From NCBI RefSeq assembly GCF_023656515.1, contig NZ_JAMOFV010000006.1, forward strand, positions 2,667,957 through 2,731,956: 64,000 nucleotides of DNA, written 5' to 3'. This DNA comes from Clostridium swellfunianum (GTDB lineage Bacteria; Bacillota; Clostridia; Clostridiales; Clostridiaceae). Position numbers and translations under genes: made by a program. The notes beneath the pieces were generated by a model, which was not told the origin of the DNA, did no database searches, and saw only the letters and a list, made by a program, of their open reading frames with translations. The first letter of the stretch is position 1. Each line of letters begins with the position of its first letter. Positions 23,536-30,916 of the stretch are shown one piece after another.

Positions 23536-24387
23536 ATGATTTATTTATCAGGTTATAGAGTGAAAACTGACCAAGACTCCTGCTCTCAGGATACAAAGAA
23601 TTATTTTTCGGTTAACTGCTGCGGATACGAAAAGTATTTAAGCAAAAACATAGATACTCTTAGGATACATGGAAGGCCTGATTTTCAGCTTATCTATGTT
23701 GTAAATGGTTATGGTTCCTTCTTAGTGAAGGAAAAATTTATAGAACTTACTAAAGGAACAGTTCTAATATATCCACCTGGTGAAACTCAGCAATATAGTT
23801 ACAGATATGAAAATTCTACTGAAGTATTTTGGGTTCATTTTACTGGTTATGGGGCACAAGAACTGCTAGAAAATATCGGTTTAAAAGCTAACGAACCTCA
23901 CTACATAGGTTTAAATAACACTTTTATAGATTGTTTTACTAAAGTTATTCACGAATTACAAATAAAACTTCCTCTATTTGAGCAAGCTTCTAATTTTGTT
24001 ATACTAGATTTATTAACCTTAATGGCAAGAACTAAGCTAACTCTTCAAGCTTCACCAAAGAGAATTCAGGATGAACCTATTATTAAGGTTATGGAAGAAA
24101 TGCATACTCACTACAGTTATAATTGGACAATTTCAAAACTGGCAAAGCAATGTAATCTAAGTATTGACTGGTTTATGCATAGATTTAAAGCTCAAAGCGG
24201 AGTATCTGCTATGGAATATTTATTAGAGATTCGCTTAAATAAGGCAAAGTGGCTTTTATTAAATTCATCCTTAAGTATAAAAGAGATTTCTAATATAGTT
24301 GGTTATTCAGATCCATTATATTTCAGTAGGGTATTTAAAAAATCAGAGGGCATTTCTGCTAATATATACAGAAAGTCCCACAGTTGA
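23536..24387 (+). CDS. AraC family transcriptional regulator
   Basis: About 283 residues starting at ATG 23536, chosen because AGGAGG lies six bases upstream and because the product then begins MIYLSGYR, like its paralogue at 13821; the open frame begins eight codons earlier. Cupin-like N-domain (RPDFQLIYVVNGYGSFLV, LIYPPGETQQYSY) and two C-terminal HTH motifs (ISKLAKQCNLSIDWFMHRF, IKEISNIVGYSDPLYFSRVF). Probable activator of the divergent GH123-like hydrolase. Confidence 0.92.
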   Translation: MIYLSGYRVKTDQDSCSQDTKNYFSVNCCGYEKYLSKNIDTLRIHGRPDFQLIYVVNGYGSFLVKEKFIELTKGTVLIYPPGETQQYSYRYENSTEVFWVHFTGYGAQELLENIGLKANEPHYIGLNNTFIDCFTKVIHELQIKLPLFEQASNFVILDLLTLMARTKLTLQASPKRIQDEPIIKVMEEMHTHYSYNWTISKLAKQCNLSIDWFMHRFKAQSGVSAMEYLLEIRLNKAKWLLLNSSLSIKEISNIVGYSDPLYFSRVFKKSEGISANIYRKSHS

Positions 24388-24415
24388 TTAAAGTTTTAAG
24401 AATATAGCTTATTTT

Positions 24416-24438
24416 AAAGGGAGTGAATCACTCCCTTT
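24416..24438 (+). terminator. Terminator after the AraC gene
   Basis: Stem AAAGGGAGTG / CACTCCCTTT with a 3-nt loop; the A- and T-flanks make it usable from both directions between convergent genes. Confidence 0.8.
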
Positions 24439-24475
24439 TGTCATAATAGTTATTGCTTAAGTCAAAATGATTATA

Positions 24476-25756
24476 CTATTTGTCAGAAGTTAGTCTATCC
24501 TTACCTATCCATTTTCTTAGAACTTCTGGAACAACTATACTTCCATCCTCCTGCTGATAGGTTTCAATAATTGCTGGAAACAACCTGCTTGTAGCAAGAC
24601 CTGATGCATTTAGTGTATTAACATATTCAGTCTTCTTGCTGCCTTCTCTCTTAAATCGAATCATTCCTCTTCTTGCCTGGTAGTCTCTAGCGTTTGATGC
24701 TGAGCTTACTTCCTTATAATCATTCATGCTAGGAATCCAAATCTCTATGTCATAGGTTTTAGCCATTGATGCACTTGCATCCTTAGCTGCAAGCTTTGTT
24801 ACTCTATAGTGAAGTCCCAATCCTTGTACAAGCCTTTCAGCCTTTCCAATTAATTCTTCTAAAGCTCTATCTGAATCCTCAGGCTTTGTGTATTGAAACA
24901 TTTCCACCTTATTGAACTGATGACCTCTTATCATGCCTCTTTCAGATGCGCGATGGCTGCCTGCTTCAACTCTATAGCAAGGAGTGTATGAGAAATACTT
25001 TCTCGGCATATTTTCTTCCTTAAGAATTTCATCTCTATGAAGATTTATTAAGGCTGTTTCTGAAGTTGGTAGCATGAAGCTGTATTCTTCTCCTTCACCT
25101 TTAACTATAAAAACTTCATCCGCAAACTTCGGAAATTGTCCTGCTGTTAGCCCGCATTGATAATTTAAAATATGGGGTGGAAGTATAAATTCATATCCAT
25201 CCTTTGTGTGTTCCTCAATAAAATAGTTTAGTAAAGCCCACTCTAGTATGGCACCATAGCCTTTGTATACCCAGAATCCATTTCCTCCAAGCTTAACTCC
25301 TCTTTCATAATCAATTAGATTATTTAATTTTACTAAATCCATATGATCTTTTGGAGCAAAAGTAAATTCTGGCTTATTACCCCATTCTCTTATTATCTTA
25401 TTATTTTCCTTGCCTCCAGGAAGCACATCCTCATCTGGCACATTAGGAAGTTTTTCTATAAATACCTTTATGTTTTCCTCTAATCTTCCTAGCTTTTCCT
25501 CAAGCACTTTAATAGCAGTAGCAAGCTCTTTCATTTCAGCAAAGTACTGCTCAGCATTCTCACCTTTTCTTTTTAGCTCCGCTATTTCCTTAGAAACAGT
25601 ATTTCTTTTGTTTTGTAAAGTCTCAACTTGTACTAATAACTCTCTTCTTTCCTTATCCCATTGGAGTAGCCCTGTAAAATCAACCTCATCCATACGCTTT
25701 AATAGAGCCTCTCTAACCTTATCAGGGTTTTCACGAATTAAATTTAAATCTAACAT
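24476..25756 (-). CDS. serS: Seryl-tRNA synthetase
   Basis: Charges tRNA-Ser in the cytoplasm. 426 residues, the standard length. The N-terminal coiled coil (residues 30-100) is followed by class II motifs: motif 2 in GSHRASERGMIRGHQF and motif 3 around ASNARDYQARRGMIRF. ATG 25756 follows GAGGAGG. Controlled by the T-box leader directly upstream. Confidence 0.97.
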   Translation of the reverse strand: MLDLNLIRENPDKVREALLKRMDEVDFTGLLQWDKERRELLVQVETLQNKRNTVSKEIAELKRKGENAEQYFAEMKELATAIKVLEEKLGRLEENIKVFIEKLPNVPDEDVLPGGKENNKIIREWGNKPEFTFAPKDHMDLVKLNNLIDYERGVKLGGNGFWVYKGYGAILEWALLNYFIEEHTKDGYEFILPPHILNYQCGLTAGQFPKFADEVFIVKGEGEEYSFMLPTSETALINLHRDEILKEENMPRKYFSYTPCYRVEAGSHRASERGMIRGHQFNKVEMFQYTKPEDSDRALEELIGKAERLVQGLGLHYRVTKLAAKDASASMAKTYDIEIWIPSMNDYKEVSSASNARDYQARRGMIRFKREGSKKTEYVNTLNASGLATSRLFPAIIETYQQEDGSIVVPEVLRKWIGKDRLTSDK

Positions 25757-25860
25757 AACTTTCCTCCTCTTAGTTGGGCACTGAGCGATTAAATATTACT
25801 CACCACACTTGTTAGTTAAAGTTCCTTTAAGACTATAACCTTCATACATTTAATTTTAAA

Positions 25861-26100
25861 AAATCAAAAAACTCCCGTCTCTGCATTAAAACAGAGACGG
25901 GAGTATATCCCGCGTTGCCACTCTAATTGTCATATTAAAATTGTAATTAACATGACCTCTCAACAGTGCTATAAAGGGCACAAGCCATCAGCTTTTCACC
26001 TAAGCTTAGGAAGTGGATCAATTAAACTATACACCGATTCACACCATCCATCGGCTCTCTAAAATATAGTATTAATTTAAGCTTCCTTCATTGCTTTAAT
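25861..26100 (-). promoter_or_regulatory. T-box riboswitch of serS
   Basis: The minus strand carries the T-box sequence AGAGTGGCAACGCGGG (about 25907-25923), whose 3' side pairs with the terminator arm. The terminator is a 13-bp stem ACTCCCGTCTCTG (25871-25904) followed by six T. Stem I elements AGAGAG...GGTGTGAATCGG lie near 26030-26055. A UCC serine codon at 26015-26017 in GATCCAC is a plausible specifier, consistent with serS. Uncharged tRNA-Ser binding would prevent termination. The remaining bases to 26181 show nothing further. Confidence 0.9.
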
Positions 26101-26181
26101 ATAAATTATATACACTAGTGTTATATATTATTATAGATTCTATCACCAATTATGTACAAAGTAAATATAAAATCCAGAAAA

Positions 26182-26664
26182 TTATGCAAGCTTCATAACT
26201 ATAAACTTTGTAGTTCCTTGTTCATTAGTTCTACTAAAATCGTTTACTTGCTTAAAACCTGCTTTTGTATAAACGCTAATAGCCCTCTTGTTAAATTCTG
26301 CAACAGTGAGTCTAAGTCTATATGTTCCAAATAGGGACTCAGCGAACTTTATTTGCCTACTTATAAAATCATAGCCTTTTCCTTTTCCACAAACATCAGG
26401 ATTCATCCCTAACCCTATATCTATAAAATTTTTATTTTCATAAACTCCACTCCTGATACCTGCTGGCACCTGAGCTGATTGACCAAAGCAATAAAATCCT
26501 ATTATTTCAAGCTTTGCGTTGTTAACAACATAGTATGAACCATCTAAAAGTTCATTTATACATTCTTCGCTTCCATCCATACTATACATGGAATATGGAT
26601 GTTCATATTTCCAATTAGATATTTCTCTCGCACTTGCATTATCCATTTTATTTATAAAATTCAT
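26182..26664 (-). CDS. GNAT family N-acetyltransferase
   Basis: 160 residues. The acetyl-CoA binding region is visible as DIGLGMNPDVCGKGKGYDFI (near residue 80-100), with the C-terminal LTVAEFNKRAISVYTKAGF typical of GNAT motif B. I start it at ATG 26664, which has AGGAGGG; the open frame continues 29 codons upstream without an RBS. Substrate unknown. Divergent from a small gene at 26727. Confidence 0.88.
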   Translation of the reverse strand: MNFINKMDNASAREISNWKYEHPYSMYSMDGSEECINELLDGSYYVVNNAKLEIIGFYCFGQSAQVPAGIRSGVYENKNFIDIGLGMNPDVCGKGKGYDFISRQIKFAESLFGTYRLRLTVAEFNKRAISVYTKAGFKQVNDFSRTNEQGTTKFIVMKLA

Positions 26665-26726
26665 TTTATCCCTCCTACCTGTTATATTTTTTATTTTTTT
26701 ACATACCATATTATTGGTGATGATAA

Positions 26727-26891
26727 ATGAATAAAAATGCAAAAACATCAAGGTTTTTTAGTTGGCTTGATAGGGTTGGTGAAGCAGCAGATTTTGTGAG
26801 TATAGATCACTTAAATTTAACGAATCTTTCAAGACCACCCCTAGATTACGAAACCAAATATAGTACTCGCCCTGATAAAAATGACTATTAA
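26727..26891 (+). CDS. Small hypothetical protein, 54 residues
   Basis: Reads MNKNAKTSRFFSWLDRVG and ends YSTRPDKNDY. The codons have normal composition, GGTGAT lies five bases upstream of the ATG, and the stop falls in a clear terminator. No homologue is recognised. It has one amphipathic segment (FFSWLDRVGEAADFV) and a charged tail with no membrane helix. The gene is divergent from the acetyltransferase and convergent with the DUF3810 gene. Confidence 0.55.
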   Translation: MNKNAKTSRFFSWLDRVGEAADFVSIDHLNLTNLSRPPLDYETKYSTRPDKNDY

Positions 26892-26917
26892 TAAGCACAC
26901 TTTATTCCTGTGCTTAT
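26891..26917. terminator. Bidirectional terminator
   Basis: Stem ATAAGCACA / TGTGCTTAT with a 9-nt loop followed by a long T-run on the plus strand. It overlaps the stop codons of both convergent genes. Confidence 0.75.
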
Positions 26918-27990
26918 TTTTCTTTTTTGTATTCAGCAAGCAGAAGATCTACCATTCTTCCATAGCTTTGTACTCCATCCTGTTGACCATTAGATTTTAA
27001 ATAGGTGTTGTTTACTTTATTAGCTACCTCTTCAACCTTTCCTTTATATTTCTGCCAAAACTCTATATCATTATTTATATCCCTTCTAACTCCAGGAGTA
27101 TAGCTTTTTAGAAGCTGCTTATACATATCCCTGTCCACATCAGCTAAGGCATTCATAGAATAAACAATAGCAAGCATTACTCCTGAGTACTGAAAATCTG
27201 CATCAGGATGCATCGTGCAGGCAATATAAGCAATGTAATTTGCCTCATCCTCTCTTGCAAAGCCTCTTTGATGAGCCATCTCATGAGCTGCAGTGTTTGG
27301 AAGCATGTAATCTGTTATGTTGATATTAACATTTGCTTCTCCTGTATAGGGTATGTATATTCCTGTTATTCCTGTATAGGACATCTTTTTTGATACTAAT
27401 ATTTTCTTTGGCGGTCCATATTTTCCACCAAGCTCTGGATATAACTTTGCAGCCTTATCGTATCCCTTTTGCGCTCGCTTAAAAACATCCTTATAACCAC
27501 CAGAAACAGTCATTACTCCTTGTGAGTTCTCTTCTACCTTTCCCCTCAATGTATTAGCTCTGTCTATAAGGCTTTCACAGAGATCATAAAGCTCCTGCTT
27601 TGAAGATCTTGTTATCTCTAATCCTGCTATTTTATCAAAGGAAAGCCTATTGTAATTAAATCCCCAAAGAACCATAAATAGAACATACAACACCGAAACG
27701 TAAGTTGATAAATTAATTACTTGCTCCGAAAACCCACCTTTTTTTATTTTAACTAGTAGAAAAATAAAGCCTACAATTAAAATTAAAAATAAAGAAGGTA
27801 TTAAGAACTCAGCTAGAGATGTAGGAAAGATGCTAGTTATTAAACTCAGCAATTGTCTTATACCTTTATTAGCCGATGTAGAGTAATAGTTCTCAATAAA
27901 TTTGGGGTACCTTTTAGTGATAATATTTGCTATAAATATTATTGGAGAAAGCATGATAACAATTAATTTTATACTTAATTTCTTCTTCAT
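26914..27990 (-). CDS. DUF3810 family membrane protein with HExxH motif
   Basis: 358 residues. Three hydrophobic N-terminal helices (LIVIMLSPIIFIANII, FLIPSLFLILIVGFIFLLV, VSVLYVLFMVLWGF) precede a soluble domain. That domain contains AAHEMAHQRGFAREDEANYIAYI, a zinc-metallopeptidase-like HEMAH followed by a downstream Glu, characteristic of DUF3810. Probably a membrane-bound metalloprotease, but no substrate is known. The ATG at 27990 has better RBS spacing than the TTG two codons before it. Confidence 0.85.
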   Translation of the reverse strand: MKKKLSIKLIVIMLSPIIFIANIITKRYPKFIENYYSTSANKGIRQLLSLITSIFPTSLAEFLIPSLFLILIVGFIFLLVKIKKGGFSEQVINLSTYVSVLYVLFMVLWGFNYNRLSFDKIAGLEITRSSKQELYDLCESLIDRANTLRGKVEENSQGVMTVSGGYKDVFKRAQKGYDKAAKLYPELGGKYGPPKKILVSKKMSYTGITGIYIPYTGEANVNINITDYMLPNTAAHEMAHQRGFAREDEANYIAYIACTMHPDADFQYSGVMLAIVYSMNALADVDRDMYKQLLKSYTPGVRRDINNDIEFWQKYKGKVEEVANKVNNTYLKSNGQQDGVQSYGRMVDLLLAEYKKEK

Positions 27991-28063
27991 GTTCAACCTG
28001 CCTCTACGAATGTTTTCATATCAATTTAGTCCATATAATTCCATAAGTATATTATACTAATAA

Positions 28064-28097
28064 ATATAAAAAAAATCCCGCCAACCTAGGCGAGATT
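28064..28097 (-). terminator. Terminator of the 117-residue gene
   Basis: Minus-strand stem AATCTCGCC / GGCGGGATT (one G-T pair), 6-nt loop, followed by eight or more T. Confidence 0.75.
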
Positions 28098-28172
28098 AAA
28101 AAACTTGATTGCATCTATTCTATTAAATATTTTGTATATCCCATTTGCACTTTTTTAAAAAAGCGTCTTTAA

Positions 28173-28526
28173 TTAACTTGCTGATTTTTTCTCTAATATA
28201 ATATAGTCCTCACTAAATAAATAGTCAATGAGTTTAACTCGTGCACTTTCTTCATCTCTTGCTTCAATCTTAACAATTTCCTTTGAACCAATCCTATATT
28301 CGAATACTCTACCTTTTATATCTACAACTCTTGCAGAGCATTCTCCATACATCTTATATTCATCTGTTCCTTTTTGAATATATTCTAGCTTAACTTTATT
28401 TTCTTCAGCCAGCTCAATTATTTGCTCCCATGTAAAATCTACATATGAATACATGAAAATCTCATCTTCCCTAAGCTCTGAGAAAAACCTCTTATGGTTG
28501 ACATGCTGCGTTAAGTACTTAATCAT
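28173..28526 (-). CDS. Hypothetical protein, 117 residues
   Basis: Not recognised. Start set at ATG 28526, which follows AGGAGGGA; the open frame extends 15 codons further into the upstream repeats. The product is soluble, acidic and mixed alpha/beta in appearance (VDFTWEQIIELAEENKVKLEYI; CSARVVDIKGRVFEYRIGSKEIVKIEA). No membrane segment or catalytic motif. Single gene with its own terminator and a decayed tandem repeat array as its leader. Confidence 0.7.
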   Translation of the reverse strand: MIKYLTQHVNHKRFFSELREDEIFMYSYVDFTWEQIIELAEENKVKLEYIQKGTDEYKMYGECSARVVDIKGRVFEYRIGSKEIVKIEARDEESARVKLIDYLFSEDYIILEKKSAS

Positions 28527-28532
28527 ATGTGT

Positions 28533-28790
28533 CCCTCCTGTATTCCTCATACTGTACATAGTAATTATCAATTACTATGCCTCCTGTACTCCTTATACTG
28601 TGCTTAGCGATTATTAACCGCTTCGCCTCATCTGTTCCTCATACTACTTAATAACAGGTATTAATTGTTATTGCTATTGTAGTATTTTCGAAACGCAAGT
28701 ATGATTAATGCCTACGCTCCTTATAATACTATACGTAAGAGAAATCAATTTTGAGGGACTATAATTATTTCCCTAACTGGAAATATAAGT
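28533..28790 (-). repeat. Decaying tandem array of 46-bp SD-bearing units
   Basis: On the minus strand three clear units occur at exactly 46-bp steps (28534, 28580, 28626). Each has an AGGARTACAGGAGG-like core joined to an inverted repeat; the first is CATAGTAATT-ATC-AATTACTATG. Two more degenerate units extend to about 28790. The proximal unit provides the RBS of the 28173-28526 gene. Same family as 9472 and 32482. Confidence 0.75.
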
Positions 28791-28801
28791 AACGCTAATA
28801 T

Positions 28802-29557
28802 TTAATTTTTCTTTAAACTATTTTCGCTTAAAGCTTCGCAAAATGCCTTCCAAGCAAACAAAGGTAGAGCAAGCTGTCTTCTCCATCTGGAGGGTTGACG
28901 AAGCAGCCTGTAAAGCCATTCAAGATTCATCTTCTGCCATATAAGTGGAGCACGTTTTACCTTCCCAGCAATAACGTCAAGCATCCCCCCTACACCAATA
29001 GCTACTTTTGTATTAAGCCTACTCTTATTCTCATAAATCCACTTTTCAGCACGAGGAGCGCCTAGTGCTACCACCAAGATATCTGGCTTAGCCTTATTGA
29101 TTTCTTCAATTATATTTTCTTCTTTCACCTTATCAAAAAATCCATCATGCCTTCCGCTTATAATAACCTTGGGATATTTAGCTCGTATATTCTCTACAGC
29201 CTTTTTATTAGTGTCTTCATCAGTGCCTAAAAAGTAAAAAGACCAGCCTTCTTCACTGCCTTTTTCTAAAATATTTATTAATAGATCTGAGCCTGGAACT
29301 CTCTCTGGAAGACTATTTCTTTTCCATTTTGAAGCTAATATTATTCCTATTCCATCTGGAGTAATCAAGTCAGCTTCATTGATAAGATTATTTAACATTT
29401 TATCTTCTTTATAATTTAAAACTATTTCAGGATTCCCCGTTACAATATGATATGGATTTATTCTACTGCTTTTTATTTCACTTTCAATTATTTCAACAGT
29501 TTCCTTCATGGTGATTTTATTAAAAGATACACCTAAAACATTAACAGTTTCACTCAT
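28802..29557 (-). CDS. tagA: WecG/TagA/CpsF glycosyltransferase (GT26)
   Basis: Transfers a sugar, usually ManNAc, from its UDP donor to an undecaprenyl-PP-GlcNAc lipid during wall teichoic acid or polysaccharide synthesis. 251 residues, family-typical. Landmarks are VTGNPEIVLN, ADLITPDGIGI, the nucleotide-binding VALGAPRAEKWI and VGGMLDVIAGKVKRAP. The C-terminal WLYRLLRQPSRWRR is the membrane-associating tail. No other wall-polymer genes lie beside it. Confidence 0.93.
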   Translation of the reverse strand: MSETVNVLGVSFNKITMKETVEIIESEIKSSRINPYHIVTGNPEIVLNYKEDKMLNNLINEADLITPDGIGIILASKWKRNSLPERVPGSDLLINILEKGSEEGWSFYFLGTDEDTNKKAVENIRAKYPKVIISGRHDGFFDKVKEENIIEEINKAKPDILVVALGAPRAEKWIYENKSRLNTKVAIGVGGMLDVIAGKVKRAPLIWQKMNLEWLYRLLRQPSRWRRQLALPLFAWKAFCEALSENSLKKN

Positions 29558-29707
29558 AGTTATCCACCTTTTCCACAGTATATATGTAAATATACCTATA
29601 TTTTAGCCTAACTTATAAAACTTTTAAATACCTGCACTGCACGCAATTTACAATTATCTTCTAATAGTATATTATTATATTATAAAGATTGTCGAACAAG
29701 GTGGTTT

Positions 29708-30094
29708 ATGATGGAAAATTGTTTAAATACCACAGAAATTTATTATAAAGACTTGGAAGAATATAAAATCGATATAAACAGCACTATTGAAAGTATGCTT
29801 AAAACTAACGAAAGGCTTGTCTTTGCTCTTGTAGCAGAAAAGTCCGGGGTTACAAATTTTGTTGTAAGAAAATATCCTGAGCTTAGAAACTATATATTGC
29901 AACAGCTTGTATATTATAAAGAGGTTCAAGTCATAAATCAAAAGATAGACAGAGCTGTTAATAATTTGGTTAAAGCAAATAAAACTATAACCTTTCTGGC
30001 TATAGTTAACAAGTGTAAGTTTAGTCCCGATATTCTATATAAGAATACCTATATTAAAGATAAAATTCGATTAGTATTATCAAACAGGACTTAA
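29708..30094 (+). CDS. Hypothetical protein with two HTH-like repeats
   Basis: 128 residues. Two similar halves are visible: NERLVFALVAEKSGVTNFVVRKYPELRNYI (about 33-62) and NKTITFLAIVNKCKFSPDILYKNTYIKDKI (about 92-121). Each resembles the short helix-turn-helix unit of DUF6262 / transposase-associated TnpC-like proteins, where a YKNPELR-like motif follows the recognition helix. No transposase lies nearby. The RBS AAGGTGG lies just before the double ATG. A DNA-binding role is a guess. Confidence 0.6.
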   Translation: MMENCLNTTEIYYKDLEEYKIDINSTIESMLKTNERLVFALVAEKSGVTNFVVRKYPELRNYILQQLVYYKEVQVINQKIDRAVNNLVKANKTITFLAIVNKCKFSPDILYKNTYIKDKIRLVLSNRT

Positions 30095-30112
30095 GCTTTT
30101 GCATAAGTCCTG
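30085..30112. terminator. Terminator between convergent genes (29708 gene and kamE)
   Basis: Nine-bp stem CAGGACTTA / TAAGTCCTG with a 10-nt loop, then CTTTTA on the plus strand. It marks the end of the lysine-fermentation operon on the minus strand. Confidence 0.6.
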
Positions 30113-30127
30113 CTTTTACATATAAAC

Positions 30128-30916
30128 CTAAACAATTCCTCTGCTAACTATTTCACTAACAGCAAATGTAGCAACATCATCTGCATATTTTCCTGGTCCA
30201 AAGCCAGCATCATAGCCAAGCTCTTTAGCAAGCTCATGAGTAATTCTTGGCCCTCCGCATATCAAAATTATCTTGTCTCTTATCCCTTCAGCTTCTAAAA
30301 GTTCTACTAAATTAGTTAAGTTTTGAATATGAATATTTTTTTGAGTTACAGTCTGAGAAACTAAAATCACATCAGCTTTTAATTCAATAGCTTTTCTAAT
30401 AAACTCTTCATTTGGAACCTGACTCCCTAAGTTATAAGCTTCTATCATTTCATAGCGTTCAAGTCCATAATGACCTGCAAAGCCCTTCATATTCATTATG
30501 GCATCTATGCCTACTGTATGCGCATCTGTTCCAGTACTAGCGCCAATTACAACAACTTTTCTTTTTATATTCTGCCTTATATACTCATTAGTTTCCTCCA
30601 TGCTCATGGAGTGAATATCTACAGACTGAACCTTTATTGCTGTATAATCTATGGTTTGATTTAAGCTTCCATATACAACGAAAAAAGTAAATCCCTTATC
30701 TAAAGAATGATGATGAGCAACATTAGGTTCTTCAAGTCCCATCTTCTTAGCCAAAAGCTTTGCTGCCTCCACCGCCTTATCTCCATCAGGAACCGGAAGA
30801 GTAAAGCTAATCTGGACTTTTCCATCGTTCATAGTATCACCATAGGGTTTTATCTTTGTTAAATCTAAAGTCTTGTCAAAATCTCTTTTGTCTGTGGAAT
30901 AAAGTCCTCCGCTCAT
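30128..30916 (-). CDS. kamE: Lysine 5,6-aminomutase beta subunit
   Basis: With KamD it converts beta-lysine to 3,5-diaminohexanoate using adenosylcobalamin and PLP. 262 residues. The B12 base-off motif DAHTVG lies at 131-136 with the cobalt-ligating His133, and Lys144 matches the residue known to hold PLP in the characterised clostridial enzyme. The C-terminal Rossmann half includes QTVTQKN and ICGGPRITHELAKELG. It overlaps kamD by one base (TAATG). Last gene of the operon. Confidence 0.97.
   Translation of the reverse strand: MSGGLYSTDKRDFDKTLDLTKIKPYGDTMNDGKVQISFTLPVPDGDKAVEAAKLLAKKMGLEEPNVAHHHSLDKGFTFFVVYGSLNQTIDYTAIKVQSVDIHSMSMEETNEYIRQNIKRKVVVIGASTGTDAHTVGIDAIMNMKGFAGHYGLERYEMIEAYNLGSQVPNEEFIRKAIELKADVILVSQTVTQKNIHIQNLTNLVELLEAEGIRDKIILICGGPRITHELAKELGYDAGFGPGKYADDVATFAVSEIVSRGIV

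Noticed and set aside
25861-25904. Strong hairpin as an ordinary terminator of an upstream gene
   Set aside because: The AGAGTGGCAACGCGGG element next to it and the serS context show that it is the T-box terminator.
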